Assembly: GCA_009731375.1 (NCBI GenBank)
Contig: BJOX01000076.1
Span: forward strand, 995,125 to 1,027,623
Direction: 5' to 3'
Source: Paulinella micropora
Lineage: Eukaryota > Cercozoa > Imbricatea > Euglyphida
DNA length: 32,499 nucleotides
This document shows, piece by piece, positions 19,301-26,272 of the stretch. Positions within the stretch are counted from its first letter, which is position 1; each line of letters starts with the position of its first letter. The position numbers and the translations under genes were made by a program. Below the pieces are notes generated by a model. The model did not search any database, was not told the origin of the DNA, and saw only the letters and a program-made list of their open reading frames with translations.

Positions 19301-22185
19301 TCGGGCATCATCAGCACGAGTCCGCCATCCTTCGGATCTTTGTAGATGAGATCTTTGAGCGTGTTGTACGCTTCTAAGGCTTCATCATCCCACTTCTCAA
19401 AATCACCGAAGTCGATCATTCTCTCCAACTTAGCCCGAGTTGCACCCCAATTGGGTATGAACTGGCTGTAATATTGCGCCATCGCAAGAAATGAGTGCAG
19501 CTCTGTGCGATTCTTCGGCCTCTGCCGGCTCATGATCTCCTCCCTCTTCTCTTTGGATATCGAGACTCTATTGTAAGAGATTTCGTACCCCAAATATGTC
19601 ACGCTTGTCTTTGCGAGTTGACATTTCTTCAAATTACATTTCAGGCCAAATAGTTTGATACGCCTGAAAATGTCTGTTAGATGGTCGATGTGCTCTTCCA
19701 TCGTATTGGAGTACACGATAATGTCATCGATGTAACAAAATGCGTACTCTCCCGCCTTCTGTCCTCTTCTCCTCATGAAACCTCCCTCTGTCTGGTCATC
19801 ATATTTGCTACTCAGCATGCTTTGCATCGCTTTCTGAAAGAGTCCCGGGGCCTGTTTGAGTCCCATCGGAAGTACTTTCCACTGATATATCTCCATTCCT
19901 ACTACAAATGCAGTCAGCCATCTGGACTTTTCATCCAGTGGAATTTGCCAGAAGCCATTCTTCAGATCAATGACTGAGTATAGCTTGGCGTTCCGCAATA
20001 CTCGCCTTCCTTCTTCAAGAGTAGGTAATGGATTTCGTTCCTCCTCTAAAATTTTATTGACGCGGGCATAGTTAACCGTTAAGCGCCATTCTCCTCCCGG
20101 TTTAGGCACCAGTCTCGGTTGGGAAACTATTGGAGATGTCGATCTCTCAATGAAATCCTCATCGAGTAACTGCCGTGCTTGTTCTTCTGCGATCTTTGCT
20201 TCATGTATACTCAGATTTGCCCGTCGTGGCGCCGGTGAAGGCTCAGCACCTGGTATTTTACAAATAACCGCGGTGAAGTCTTCCGGCTTGACACCTCCCG
20301 CTTGAGGGGGGTCAAAAATCATTTTGTTCGCCTTCAATCTCTCTTTCAAAACCTCTTTCTCCTTCTCCGTACCTGCTCCTCCTGCCAATTTCTCGTCTAT
20401 CGCCGCCTTAAACTCCTCCTCTGACATTCTCTTGTGATGCTTGAGGGGTGCTCTGTCCTCCTCCAAGCCCAACTCTTCTTCTGATATATCGTCCATTCCC
20501 GTTTTTTCATATGTGGCAGTGTCTGGTTCGTCGTCCTCCGCCAGACCTACCAACATATCTATTAATCTCGCATATTGCAACGGAGCTTTTCGGGTGTAGA
20601 AACCATCGAAGCATGTGAATGCTTGAGGAATCAATTTCAACTTGTCCTGGTCTCTGAGCTTCCGCTTGTATGCACTGCTCTGCTCACGAGTCCCGAGACG
20701 ACAAGCCACCACTAAGTGTTGCTTCCGTGAGGGCACCGGTATCGGATGATCAATAAGCCGGTCCCGTATCTCCTGCGCCCATATCGCCTTCTCATTGTAC
20801 GGGAGTATGACCGTATATGGTTTATTATTTTCAAAAAGAGTGCGCAGGCACTTTTTCACTTCTGTCAGTGAGCGCGGCCACGTAGGCTCGTCACCCCAGA
20901 ATTCGGTAATAAAGCTTTTAATATCTTCTGCCGGGATATCAGGGAGTCGTCCCCTTCTCCTCGGTATAAACTCCTGTCTGTCCTTCTCTTCCACCTTTAC
21001 GTGAAAGCAATACCCGTTGGTAATATATACATCGGCCCCTGCTCCTTCTTCAAATCTCGCCAACGATGGGCACCTTTTTCCCATGCATATAATCTCCTCT
21101 TTCCTCTTTTCAATGAGATCGTCTATCGACTTTTTATCCCATTGTGTAGAGACTGTAGCCGTATAGACCTCCGCCTCTCTCTTGTCTGACAGGTTTGAAC
21201 CATCTTTAGACACCGCGTCCGTTGGCATATATGCCTCATATGCGTGTGTAATGGCCACCTGTTTCCCTTCCGATGCTACCCCTAGGTGTAGGGCCTCGTA
21301 TGAGTCAATAGCATGGAGAGAGTCGACAGTATATTCTTCTCCTGGCTCTACGCCGTATATGACTCTTTTGGCGGCGCAATCAATCACTACGTTCATTGTC
21401 GCCAGTTGGTCGTACGACAAAAGAACAGATCCGTGGTATTCGGGGACAACGTACAAGTCCACTCGATATACTCGTCCGGATTTCAATTTAAAATTTAAAG
21501 TGATGATGCCCGTTATATCCGTCCGACTACTAACTCCTTTCAAGGTGCCAGATGATTTTTTCATATTAGTTTCTAACCACGCATGGTGTTTCGTAGTAAA
21601 TTTCCGGCCGACAATATTAATATTCGCCATAGTATCATTACCAACGTTTATAAAGGTATTTAATGTTTCACAAAAAAGGTTCGTATAGCATAAAGCGTCT
21701 GGCCGGTGACTTTTTAAGGCCAATACAAGGAGCTTGTGTTCTAAAATCTGTATCCTTTTCTCGAGGTTCGCCTCCTCCTCCCTTTCCGCCGTTTTTGTAA
21801 TGTCTTTTTGGGTATTGTTCACAGGCGAAGGATGATTGTCCTTGCTTTCTCTGTTTGAGACCGTGAGGAGAGGTTGATGTCCTCCATCCTCCTTGTCTAT
21901 TGTCTGTCTCGGCAAGTTGATAAGATTAACTGCCGGTTCTATTCTTACTTTCTTCGGCTGTGGCTGCGACAGGCCCGCCTGCTTTCTCTTTGCCAGCGCT
22001 TTACTCGCCTGCCTATTAGCAGCATGCACTGTTTGTTGTCGTGATGGGTGTACTGGTATTGTACTACCTTTGAGTTGGTCTGTGGCCTGCTGTGGGCTCT
22101 TAGACTCACTGGTACCCTTGGTTGGGACCTGCACAACGGTGTATCGTGCAATGCATGTTGTTCTGTTTTCTCCCTCCTTCTCTAG
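16399..22185 (-). CDS. pol: Pol polyprotein: protease, RT, RNase H, integrase
   Basis: Residue numbers count from the codon at 22134 (a GTG, not a start). The frame is open from the gag stop at 22186 and has no ATG for about 170 codons, so it is most likely made as Gag-Pol by readthrough. A retropepsin-like domain spans about 150-262: the C-terminal SVLLSYDQLATMNVVID part is clear, but the active-site equivalent looks like NDTMA rather than D(S/T)GA. RT is about 640-860 with YIDD at 801-804. RNase H is about 945-1070, with DTDAS near 953 and RTDHQN. Integrase has H1271, H1278, C1308 and C1311 for zinc, and catalytic D1341, D1401 and E1437 (D,D35E). The GPY/F motif is at 1584-1586. About 290 residues beyond 1620 match no family I know, and about 270-640 is also unassigned. 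At 1,911 codons it is long for gypsy pol. No internal stop or frameshift is present. Confidence 0.95.
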   Translation of the reverse strand, partial: LEKEGENRTTCIARYTVVQVPTKGTSESKSPQQATDQLKGSTIPVHPSRQQTVHAANRQASKALAKRKQAGLSQPQPKKVRIEPAVNLINLPRQTIDKEDGGHQPLLTVSNRESKDNHPSPVNNTQKDITKTAEREEEANLEKRIQILEHKLLVLALKSHRPDALCYTNLFCETLNTFINVGNDTMANINIVGRKFTTKHHAWLETNMKKSSGTLKGVSSRTDITGIITLNFKLKSGRVYRVDLYVVPEYHGSVLLSYDQLATMNVVIDCAAKRVIYGVEPGEEYTVDSLHAIDSYEALHLGVASEGKQVAITHAYEAYMPTDAVSKDGSNLSDKREAEVYTATVSTQWDKKSIDDLIEKRKEEIICMGKRCPSLARFEEGAGADVYITNGYCFHVKVEEKDRQEFIPRRRGRLPDIPAEDIKSFITEFWGDEPTWPRSLTEVKKCLRTLFENNKPYTVILPYNEKAIWAQEIRDRLIDHPIPVPSRKQHLVVACRLGTREQSSAYKRKLRDQDKLKLIPQAFTCFDGFYTRKAPLQYARLIDMLVGLAEDDEPDTATYEKTGMDDISEEELGLEEDRAPLKHHKRMSEEEFKAAIDEKLAGGAGTEKEKEVLKERLKANKMIFDPPQAGGVKPEDFTAVICKIPGAEPSPAPRRANLSIHEAKIAEEQARQLLDEDFIERSTSPIVSQPRLVPKPGGEWRLTVNYARVNKILEEERNPLPTLEEGRRVLRNAKLYSVIDLKNGFWQIPLDEKSRWLTAFVVGMEIYQWKVLPMGLKQAPGLFQKAMQSMLSSKYDDQTEGGFMRRRGQKAGEYAFCYIDDIIVYSNTMEEHIDHLTDIFRRIKLFGLKCNLKKCQLAKTSVTYLGYEISYNRVSISKEKREEIMSRQRPKNRTELHSFLAMAQYYSQFIPNWGATRAKLERMIDFGDFEKWDDEALEAYNTLKDLIYKDPKDGGLVLMMPDFSKQFVVDTDASKFAIGAVLQQEDEEKKLRPIMFISRKLCSAERNYCTRQREALAVVWALKRLREYLWGGPQFIVRTDHQNLLWLMNHEQTGRLARWQAFLSCFNFTMVHLPGKRNVVADSLSRLEFHSEVAALVSSAEMEDLSPDCTYEVHHIESMQMARGVRYNRSGLRHSPQGPDHGICCTAHVLEDAEWSYEAYENMKAEIKQEEIKQEAYAEPPQENKEELDENPERIGVQLEDGTIHIASPTAWRQQQALDPEFKELIQLYKNPNELKMTKEIKEQQKEMGWRDGLLWYKGQHGRYASQPDKWTLWVPEKLRHIIFVAAHNCPLLAHPGRQRTHMFISRRFWWKKMKENIDEQVNACIPCKTSKTPLKANFGLIGTFPLHLGMFEFLHTDHVGPFPVTTEGYRYLLTAIDRATNYVWVVPVKDVTGETTAKALIDRIISQIGVPRKICSDRGSDFNNEVIDKLSAYYGMKWQYVTAYNPRANGKIERVHRPLKAALKMYCMKKENQKAWVEAASSFAFAMNCLPSTALGGSKGSVSPYQLVYGREPAIPASLLHPKDSWADQDELFGVRLRAKMEAEQIVQAHREAERRKTDAEGVRQAHLDQVRFQVGDIVLLYHPQVPQGVSSKLFIHWKGPYQIMEQMGPLNYKIRGRGKVQIVNVRRLIKYDPFLLEDESVDQALKRMEADFKEVPPIRQEDISERDAYRAPIAEKEEAELENKRATDRKSAAGTQTRKRVESNVPEGKFTEAQIRRAQNDLIYDRPRKAIRTARSQGVHQEGSDDGDQDPRAGNDTLVHPSWKEGDAIGHISWAKDAFYLVRPAAQHVADDTLSDLYLMRVMAVPHKRHTRSNRISTAAQIIQPVLHFWRSLDPVEDPKVRQYLPVYKDAKKLETWDDTISPTDKDHTAWTIQALPRGVLDIPFDLAQGAIPHKIWDVLEQSTLDLTLVGGPPPGKGVRARKRRL

Positions 22186-22188
22186 TCA
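22183..22188 (-). promoter_or_regulatory. Gag stop in readthrough context: UGA CUA G
   Basis: The gag frame ends CAA-TGA and continues in the same frame CTA-GAG-AAG... for 17 sense codons into pol. UGA followed by CUAG is an established stop-readthrough context (alphavirus-type UGA CUA and several animal readthrough genes). There is no in-frame ATG near the pol start and no frame change, so recoding at this codon is the simplest way to make Gag-Pol. Confidence 0.8.
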
Positions 22189-24570
22189 TTGGACTACCTC
22201 AAATCTGTTACCTGAGTCGGCATCAGTGTCGGTAGTGGTTGCGCCTGATGTCGCATAGGCCTGTGGTGCTGAGGAACTCGAGCTTGAGCTCGAGCCGTCT
22301 GCCCAGCCCCCATCTCTGTGGTACGGGCGCTCTGCGCTGCCGTATCCACCTCGGCCAACCCATCTTCCTCCTCCTCTACCTTGAAATACACCTCTTCCTC
22401 CTCCTCTTCTCACAAATCCTCTCTCCCCCCCGCGAGTGTATGTGCCTCGTGCGAAAGGGGCTCCTCCTCCTCGATTGATTCCTCTCCCTCCTCCTCTTCC
22501 TCGTGTTCCACCTCTTCCTCTACTTGCGGCTTCTATGGCTGCCGTCTTCTGATCATCTCTAGCGAAAAGAGAATTGATCGCGTCAGCTAGTTCGTGGTCA
22601 TGGTCCGCGACATCCTGTAATTTCCACCCCTGATCCTTGCGCAGTCGGCGCAGAACGGCGACGGTGTTGGTTTCGTCCGACCGTACGTTCTTGAGGAGTG
22701 TGTTTCGGATGCGGGTGTCCTCGACATCGTGGTTGTACGGGCATTTCTTATTTGTGTGTTTGAAGCATTGTGCCCGTGCCCACCAACGAATACAAGGTGT
22801 GTTAGCTTCACGACTGTTCTCTCTTGGTCGCTTTCCTAGAGATCGTTGCGTATGTGCGGCTTGCGGTTGAGCAGAAGCCGATGCAGAACCGATCAAGGAT
22901 GCTGTCTGGCTGTCGAGCCTCTGACAAGCGGTCATTACTTCGGTCCACAACATTTTTGGGCTCACGGCCTTAGTCGTGGCCTCAAAGACGCTCATCTCCA
23001 AAAAGTTCAAGTGCTTTACCTTGTCGAAGGTTTTGCAGTCTTGCATGAGCAGTGTGAGCTTATTTTTGTTGTAGACGTGCAAAGCACTGAGGAAATATAG
23101 GAGTATGGCTTTGTGGTTATAAAAGAGAGTGTACTGGGTGCCCACATTTGTTAAGACAGATGCAAGCTGAGTGACAGACTGCAACTGCTCCGATACTAAG
23201 TCGAAAATTTCAAACCCAATCAATGTGCCAGTGCACAAGTGTTGGTATCCACTTGCCTTAAAGTATCGAATGAGGGCAGCAATGGCCAGAGTACAACTCA
23301 TCTCTGCATGTCCACCTTTCCTTGCTAGCTCCTCCTCTCCTCTGTACTTCTCGTAAGTTATACGATCAAAACCAGCTCCAAGGAGGGATCGATCACAGAG
23401 ATGTTCTAGGACTTCATACTCCTGCTCCACCTCACACTGGTTTTGCTGGAAGCATCTGTCCATCTCATTGAGCTTAGTCATGAGGGTCTTCTCTGTGTCA
23501 GCCTCATTGGCAGTGATAGCATAGAGCTTAAGGCCCCCTCCCCCAATTTTGATTTTAGCTAGGGCTGCCTGCAGCGCCTGCTTTTTCTTCTGGGAGTCAG
23601 TCAAGTTAATTACTGTCCCTCCCCCTTGGGGTCCTCCTCCTGTGGGTCCTCCTCCTGCTTTCTTGGGAGCTGGGTTAGATGTGGTAGGTGGAGCCGTTGG
23701 CTGTGGAGCCACCCGTGCTACTGCCATTGCCACAGCTATCTTCTCCTTCTGCTCCTTCTCCTCTTTCTGTCTCGTCTCTTCTTCTTTCACCTGTCGTGCT
23801 AGATGAGTCACGAACTGTGCAAGCCCTGTGGCACTAGAGAGGAAGTGTGCCTTTTCTCTCATGGAAGACTTATCAGCTCTGTTATTATTTGGGATTGTTG
23901 TGAGAGGGCCTTTAATGAGAGTGTGATTCTTCGTGTGGGCCCATTGTTTCCATGTTGGTTTTTGCTCCTTCCCCTCAAAGAGGCCCTTATGGAGTTGTGT
24001 GAGGCGTTCAAGCACCTGACAAGACTGGTCAACCTCCTCGTAAACAGGATGTTGCCTTGTGTTGTCTTTCAGTGCTTTGTACATTTCGTTGTAAGCCCGT
24101 GTGAAGGCAGTTACAAAAGCCTCAAGTGCAAACTCAATGCCACTTTGGTTTCTACCTTCGAACTTTCTTTCTAGATTCTTGATATCAGTGGGGACACCAC
24201 AGACAGACAGCCATGCTGCAGTTGTGCGTTTATTTTTCCACTGTATGTTTGTGCGTTCATAAAATTCCGCAACGAGCACAGCAGCGTAGAGTGTTGCAGA
24301 TATATCGTATATGTCGCACAGTGTAAGAGTGTCGCCATACTTGATATGCTGCAATGGCACTCTTTCGTGCTCAAACCTCACTTTGTTGAAGAGAGGCTTC
24401 GCAAGGCCGGGAATTTCGATCAATAGGTTGCTTGGACCTTGTCCTGGTCTACTCCTTTTCTCGTAAGGAATGTAGATGTGTGTTTTATAATAGGTTGGGT
24501 AGTTAAGGAAGAAGGACTCTTCATCATGTAGCCAACTGTTCCCATGTATTTGGGATATTCTGGCCAACAT
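22186..24570 (-). CDS. gag: Gag with CCCH finger and RGG box
   Basis: 794 codons, from ATG at 24568-24570 to TGA. It is identified as Gag by its position between the leader and the in-frame pol, not by sequence similarity I can name. Residues 1-250 may be matrix-like. A charged coiled-coil-like stretch covers 258-280, and a Pro/Gly-rich linker 290-320. A helical region (about 350-560) is the likely capsid. C593-x8-C602-x7-C610-x3-H614 forms a CCCH-type finger. Arg-Gly repeats (RGG box) fill 684-745, then a run of eight Ser at 760-767. Retroviral and gypsy Gags usually carry CCHC knuckles; none is seen here, so RNA binding presumably uses the CCCH finger and RGG box. The start could lie further upstream if the overlapping acidic ORF is joined to it. 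Confidence 0.88.
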   Translation of the reverse strand: MLARISQIHGNSWLHDEESFFLNYPTYYKTHIYIPYEKRSRPGQGPSNLLIEIPGLAKPLFNKVRFEHERVPLQHIKYGDTLTLCDIYDISATLYAAVLVAEFYERTNIQWKNKRTTAAWLSVCGVPTDIKNLERKFEGRNQSGIEFALEAFVTAFTRAYNEMYKALKDNTRQHPVYEEVDQSCQVLERLTQLHKGLFEGKEQKPTWKQWAHTKNHTLIKGPLTTIPNNNRADKSSMREKAHFLSSATGLAQFVTHLARQVKEEETRQKEEKEQKEKIAVAMAVARVAPQPTAPPTTSNPAPKKAGGGPTGGGPQGGGTVINLTDSQKKKQALQAALAKIKIGGGGLKLYAITANEADTEKTLMTKLNEMDRCFQQNQCEVEQEYEVLEHLCDRSLLGAGFDRITYEKYRGEEELARKGGHAEMSCTLAIAALIRYFKASGYQHLCTGTLIGFEIFDLVSEQLQSVTQLASVLTNVGTQYTLFYNHKAILLYFLSALHVYNKNKLTLLMQDCKTFDKVKHLNFLEMSVFEATTKAVSPKMLWTEVMTACQRLDSQTASLIGSASASAQPQAAHTQRSLGKRPRENSREANTPCIRWWARAQCFKHTNKKCPYNHDVEDTRIRNTLLKNVRSDETNTVAVLRRLRKDQGWKLQDVADHDHELADAINSLFARDDQKTAAIEAASRGRGGTRGRGGGRGINRGGGAPFARGTYTRGGERGFVRRGGGRGVFQGRGGGRWVGRGGYGSAERPYHRDGGWADGSSSSSSSSAPQAYATSGATTTDTDADSGNRFEVVQ

Positions 24571-24640
24571 CCTCCATCTCTCTCTCTGCCTCTGTCAGTG
24601 GAGAGCCTCCAGTCTGACCTGCACTCGCTTCTTGTGCATT

Positions 24641-24672
<32 letters not shown>

Positions 24673-24798
24673 NNNNNNNNNNNNNNNNNNNNNNNNNNCC
24701 CCCCTCTCTTCTGAGTACTGAGTCTCCTGCTCCTCTCCTCCCTCACTAGGACCATAATCAGTTGGTGTCACACCAGCCTGCTCATTCTCGTCTTCCAT
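24534..24798 (-). CDS. Possible small acidic ORF upstream of and overlapping gag
   Basis: From ATG at 24796-24798 the frame begins MEDENEQAGVTPTDYG, is rich in Glu/Gly, and enters a poly-G run holding a 26-N gap. After the gap, the coordinate frame hits a TGA (24595-24597). The frame one base over reads as a continuing hydrophilic peptide (NAQEASAGQTGGSPLTEAER, then EMEDVGQNIPNTWEQLAT) to TGA at 24534-24536, overlapping gag by 37 bp in another frame. The true gap length decides which is correct. It could be a separate leader protein, an N-terminal part of Gag reached by frameshifting, or a frame broken by assembly error in the homopolymer. Confidence 0.4.
24642..24704 (-). other. Poly-G run (element strand) with 26-N assembly gap
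   Basis: At least 30 C's on the plus strand, N at 24673-24698, then more C's. It lies in the leader about 70-130 nt upstream of gag. The gap size is probably arbitrary, so reading frames cannot be carried across it. Confidence 0.95.
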
Positions 24799-25328
24799 TT
24801 TATGTTATGAGAGTCACGTCTGCTTTTTTTTTTCTTTTTTTTCCTCTGTTATTCTTATCACTCTATGCAACCTTCTTCTCCTTCTTCCTTTTCTCTGTTG
24901 AAATAGTTATGGGGCGTCAGGCCCTACACAGAGATAATAATAGTTTGGTCAAAAGAGCTGTTTTGTAGAAGTCAGTCTGTCGTCGGACAGTGCTTCGATA
25001 TTTGTCTTGCTCTTGTGTGAGAGATGCCAGTGTAATCTCCTCTGGTTTCTGCAGAGAAAATGCAAGGAAAATGGTTCAGACCAGAGAGTGGGAGTGCTTT
25101 GCTCGTTTCTCCTCCGTCTGTGTGTTTGTCTGATGTTTGTTTCGCACTTATCCTACTTGGCTTTATGCAAGCAGCAAGAGGGAGTGGAGTAGGTGTGGTC
25201 TGGTGTCTTGTAGAAGAGCACACAGCCAAATGTGCACAAGGGCTAAAAGTTATGCCAGCTTGTGACAAATTGATCGCTTGTTTGTAAGTTTTTTTTGTTT
25301 GAGGATGAGTAGGAGTGTTTGTTTTCGT

Positions 25329-25396
25329 CTGATGTCTGTACGACAGATCAGCGAAAAATAAATTTGTGCTTATCTGATGTCTGTACGACAGATCAG
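25329..25396 (-). promoter_or_regulatory. Twin identical stem-loops in the leader
   Basis: The 23-nt string CTGATGTCTGTACGACAGAT+CAG occurs at 25329-25351 and 25374-25396, 45 bp apart and identical. Each folds as CTGAT-CTGT / ACAG-ATCAG with a 2-nt bulge and an ACG loop. A weaker echo (GTCTGATGTTTGTTT) occurs at about 25126-25140. The position, just inside the primer site, is where LTR elements keep dimerisation or packaging structures; that role is inferred. Confidence 0.6.
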
Positions 25397-25407
25397 AAAA
25401 GAAATCA

Positions 25408-25427
25408 GCTTTTAGCTATGGACTCCA
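25408..25427 (-). promoter_or_regulatory. Candidate primer-binding site
   Basis: On the element strand, eight bases inside the 5' LTR end, the sequence TGGAGTCCATAGC starts with the TGG expected for annealing to a tRNA CCA end. I could not match the following bases to a particular tRNA from memory. The plus-strand version GGACTCCAAAT also resembles a Trp-type anticodon loop, so an internal tRNA-fragment primer is an alternative. Confidence 0.4.
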
Positions 25428-25435
25428 AATGTACG

Positions 25436-25651
25436 TGACTATCCCCAACGATAGCTCAATGGAAGAGTAAGTCGGTAATATAACCAAACACAGTCCTCAA
25501 AAAAGAGAATGATGTCTCGTTATATTAGCTCAGTGACGCAAAGACAAAAAGCCGCCAAAAGACCAGGATCAAATTGGCATTTCAGACGTGTCCGGCCAGA
25601 CGAAATCTATAAATAAGTTTTTACCGGATGATTCGGGGGGTGATGTCCACA
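25436..25651 (-). repeat. 5' LTR (216 bp), element promoter
   Basis: Same structure as the 3' LTR: TGTGGACATCACC...GATAGTCA on the element strand. It should carry the promoter for the gag-pol RNA; TATA-like strings are present but the start site cannot be fixed by eye. Confidence 0.93.
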
Positions 25652-25655
25652 CTTT
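25652..25655. repeat. Right target-site duplication CTTT
   Basis: Matches the left copy at 15363-15366. The four-base length is within the usual 4-6 bp range for LTR-element integrases. Confidence 0.75.
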
Positions 25656-25988
25656 CGCTGCTAAAACTTCTTTGCCTCATTGACTTTGCCCCGTGCTATC
25701 ATCGGACCTTGACCGACACAACTTCAACTTACGCGGCCCCTAAGTCACTCAAGTTCACTGTTTACAATACACTCTAATATTAATATTGTTGTAGTCGTTC
25801 TTCCCGGGAGTCCGACCTTTTGATTTTCCTCAAGTTCAAGTAGTATGATTTTCTTGGAGTCCCGCCGCCGGGGAGCCTTTCTTATCCACTTTTTTTATTT
25901 CCTGAAAGTTCTTTTTGCGCTTTATTCAGTGTCACGGTAAAATTTATTAGTTGAATATTTTGTCACAGTTTCCGCGGAGTTTTCAGTG
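25656..25988. other. Unique sequence right of the LTR element
   Basis: AT-rich sequence with TCAAGTTCAAG-like motifs and one GC-rich patch (25860-25878). No gene or RNA is recognised. It was continuous with 15362 and leftward before the LTR element inserted. Confidence 0.5.
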
Positions 25989-26272
25989 TATTATTGCTGT
26001 TGACATTCAAGACAACAAAAAAAATTGATTTTTCTGTTTTGGTTGGAATTTCAGTTTTGGTTGGAATTTTGATTTTGGGTGAAAATTTGAATTTTTCAAA
26101 TTAACGGCTATATTCGTCCGCAAAATATCGTAAATTTTCGCGAAATGTTACCGTTAAATTTGAAAATTTGAATTTTTGTCACAAAAATGAAAAACTGTCA
26201 CAAAAATGAAAATCTGACACAAAAATGAAAAACTAATTTTTGTTGTTGTCTTGAATGTCAACAGCAATAATA
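25989..26272. mobile_element. MITE with 30-bp perfect terminal inverted repeats
   Basis: The left end TATTATTGCTGTTGACATTC...AAGACAACAA (25989-26018) is the exact reverse complement of 26243-26272. The outermost TA on both sides may be the target duplication of a Tc1/mariner-type element, with TTATTGCTG as the true terminus. The 284-bp interior is AT-rich, has no ORF, and contains TTTTGGTTGGAATTT and CACAAAAATGAAAA(C/A)T subrepeats and the AACGGCTATATT...TTCGCGAAATGTT motif also found at 11346-11394. It is non-autonomous. Confidence 0.85.

Larger units (their letters stand above)
24799..25435 (-). other. 5' leader of the LTR element
   Basis: About 640 bp between the 5' LTR and the first ORF. 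It contains the candidate primer-binding site and the twin stem-loops described separately, and T-rich (plus strand) stretches near 24820-24900. No gene is supported. Confidence 0.7.
15367..25651 (-). mobile_element. Complete Ty3/gypsy-like LTR retrotransposon, 10.3 kb
   Basis: Two near-identical direct repeats (15367-15583 and 25436-25651) enclose gag and pol on the minus strand. The plus-strand repeats run TG...ACA, so both ends have the TG...CA form. The element is bordered by the 4-bp direct repeat CTTT (15363-15366 and 25652-25655). The LTRs differ by four substitutions and one 1-bp indel over about 216 bp, so insertion was recent. A polypurine tract, a candidate primer site and uninterrupted gag and pol frames suggest it is or was recently autonomous. 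Domain order PR-RT-RH-IN with a GPY/F motif after the integrase places it with Ty3/gypsy (Metaviridae-type). I see no envelope gene and no chromodomain. Confidence 0.95.

Noticed and set aside
21182-21688. Plus-strand ORFs inside the LTR element (for example 168 codons)
   Set aside because: They are antisense shadows of gag and pol with no domain content.
22134-22136. GTG at 22134-22136 as the pol start codon
   Set aside because: GTG initiation is not expected in a eukaryotic retrotransposon, and the frame extends upstream without a break to the gag stop.
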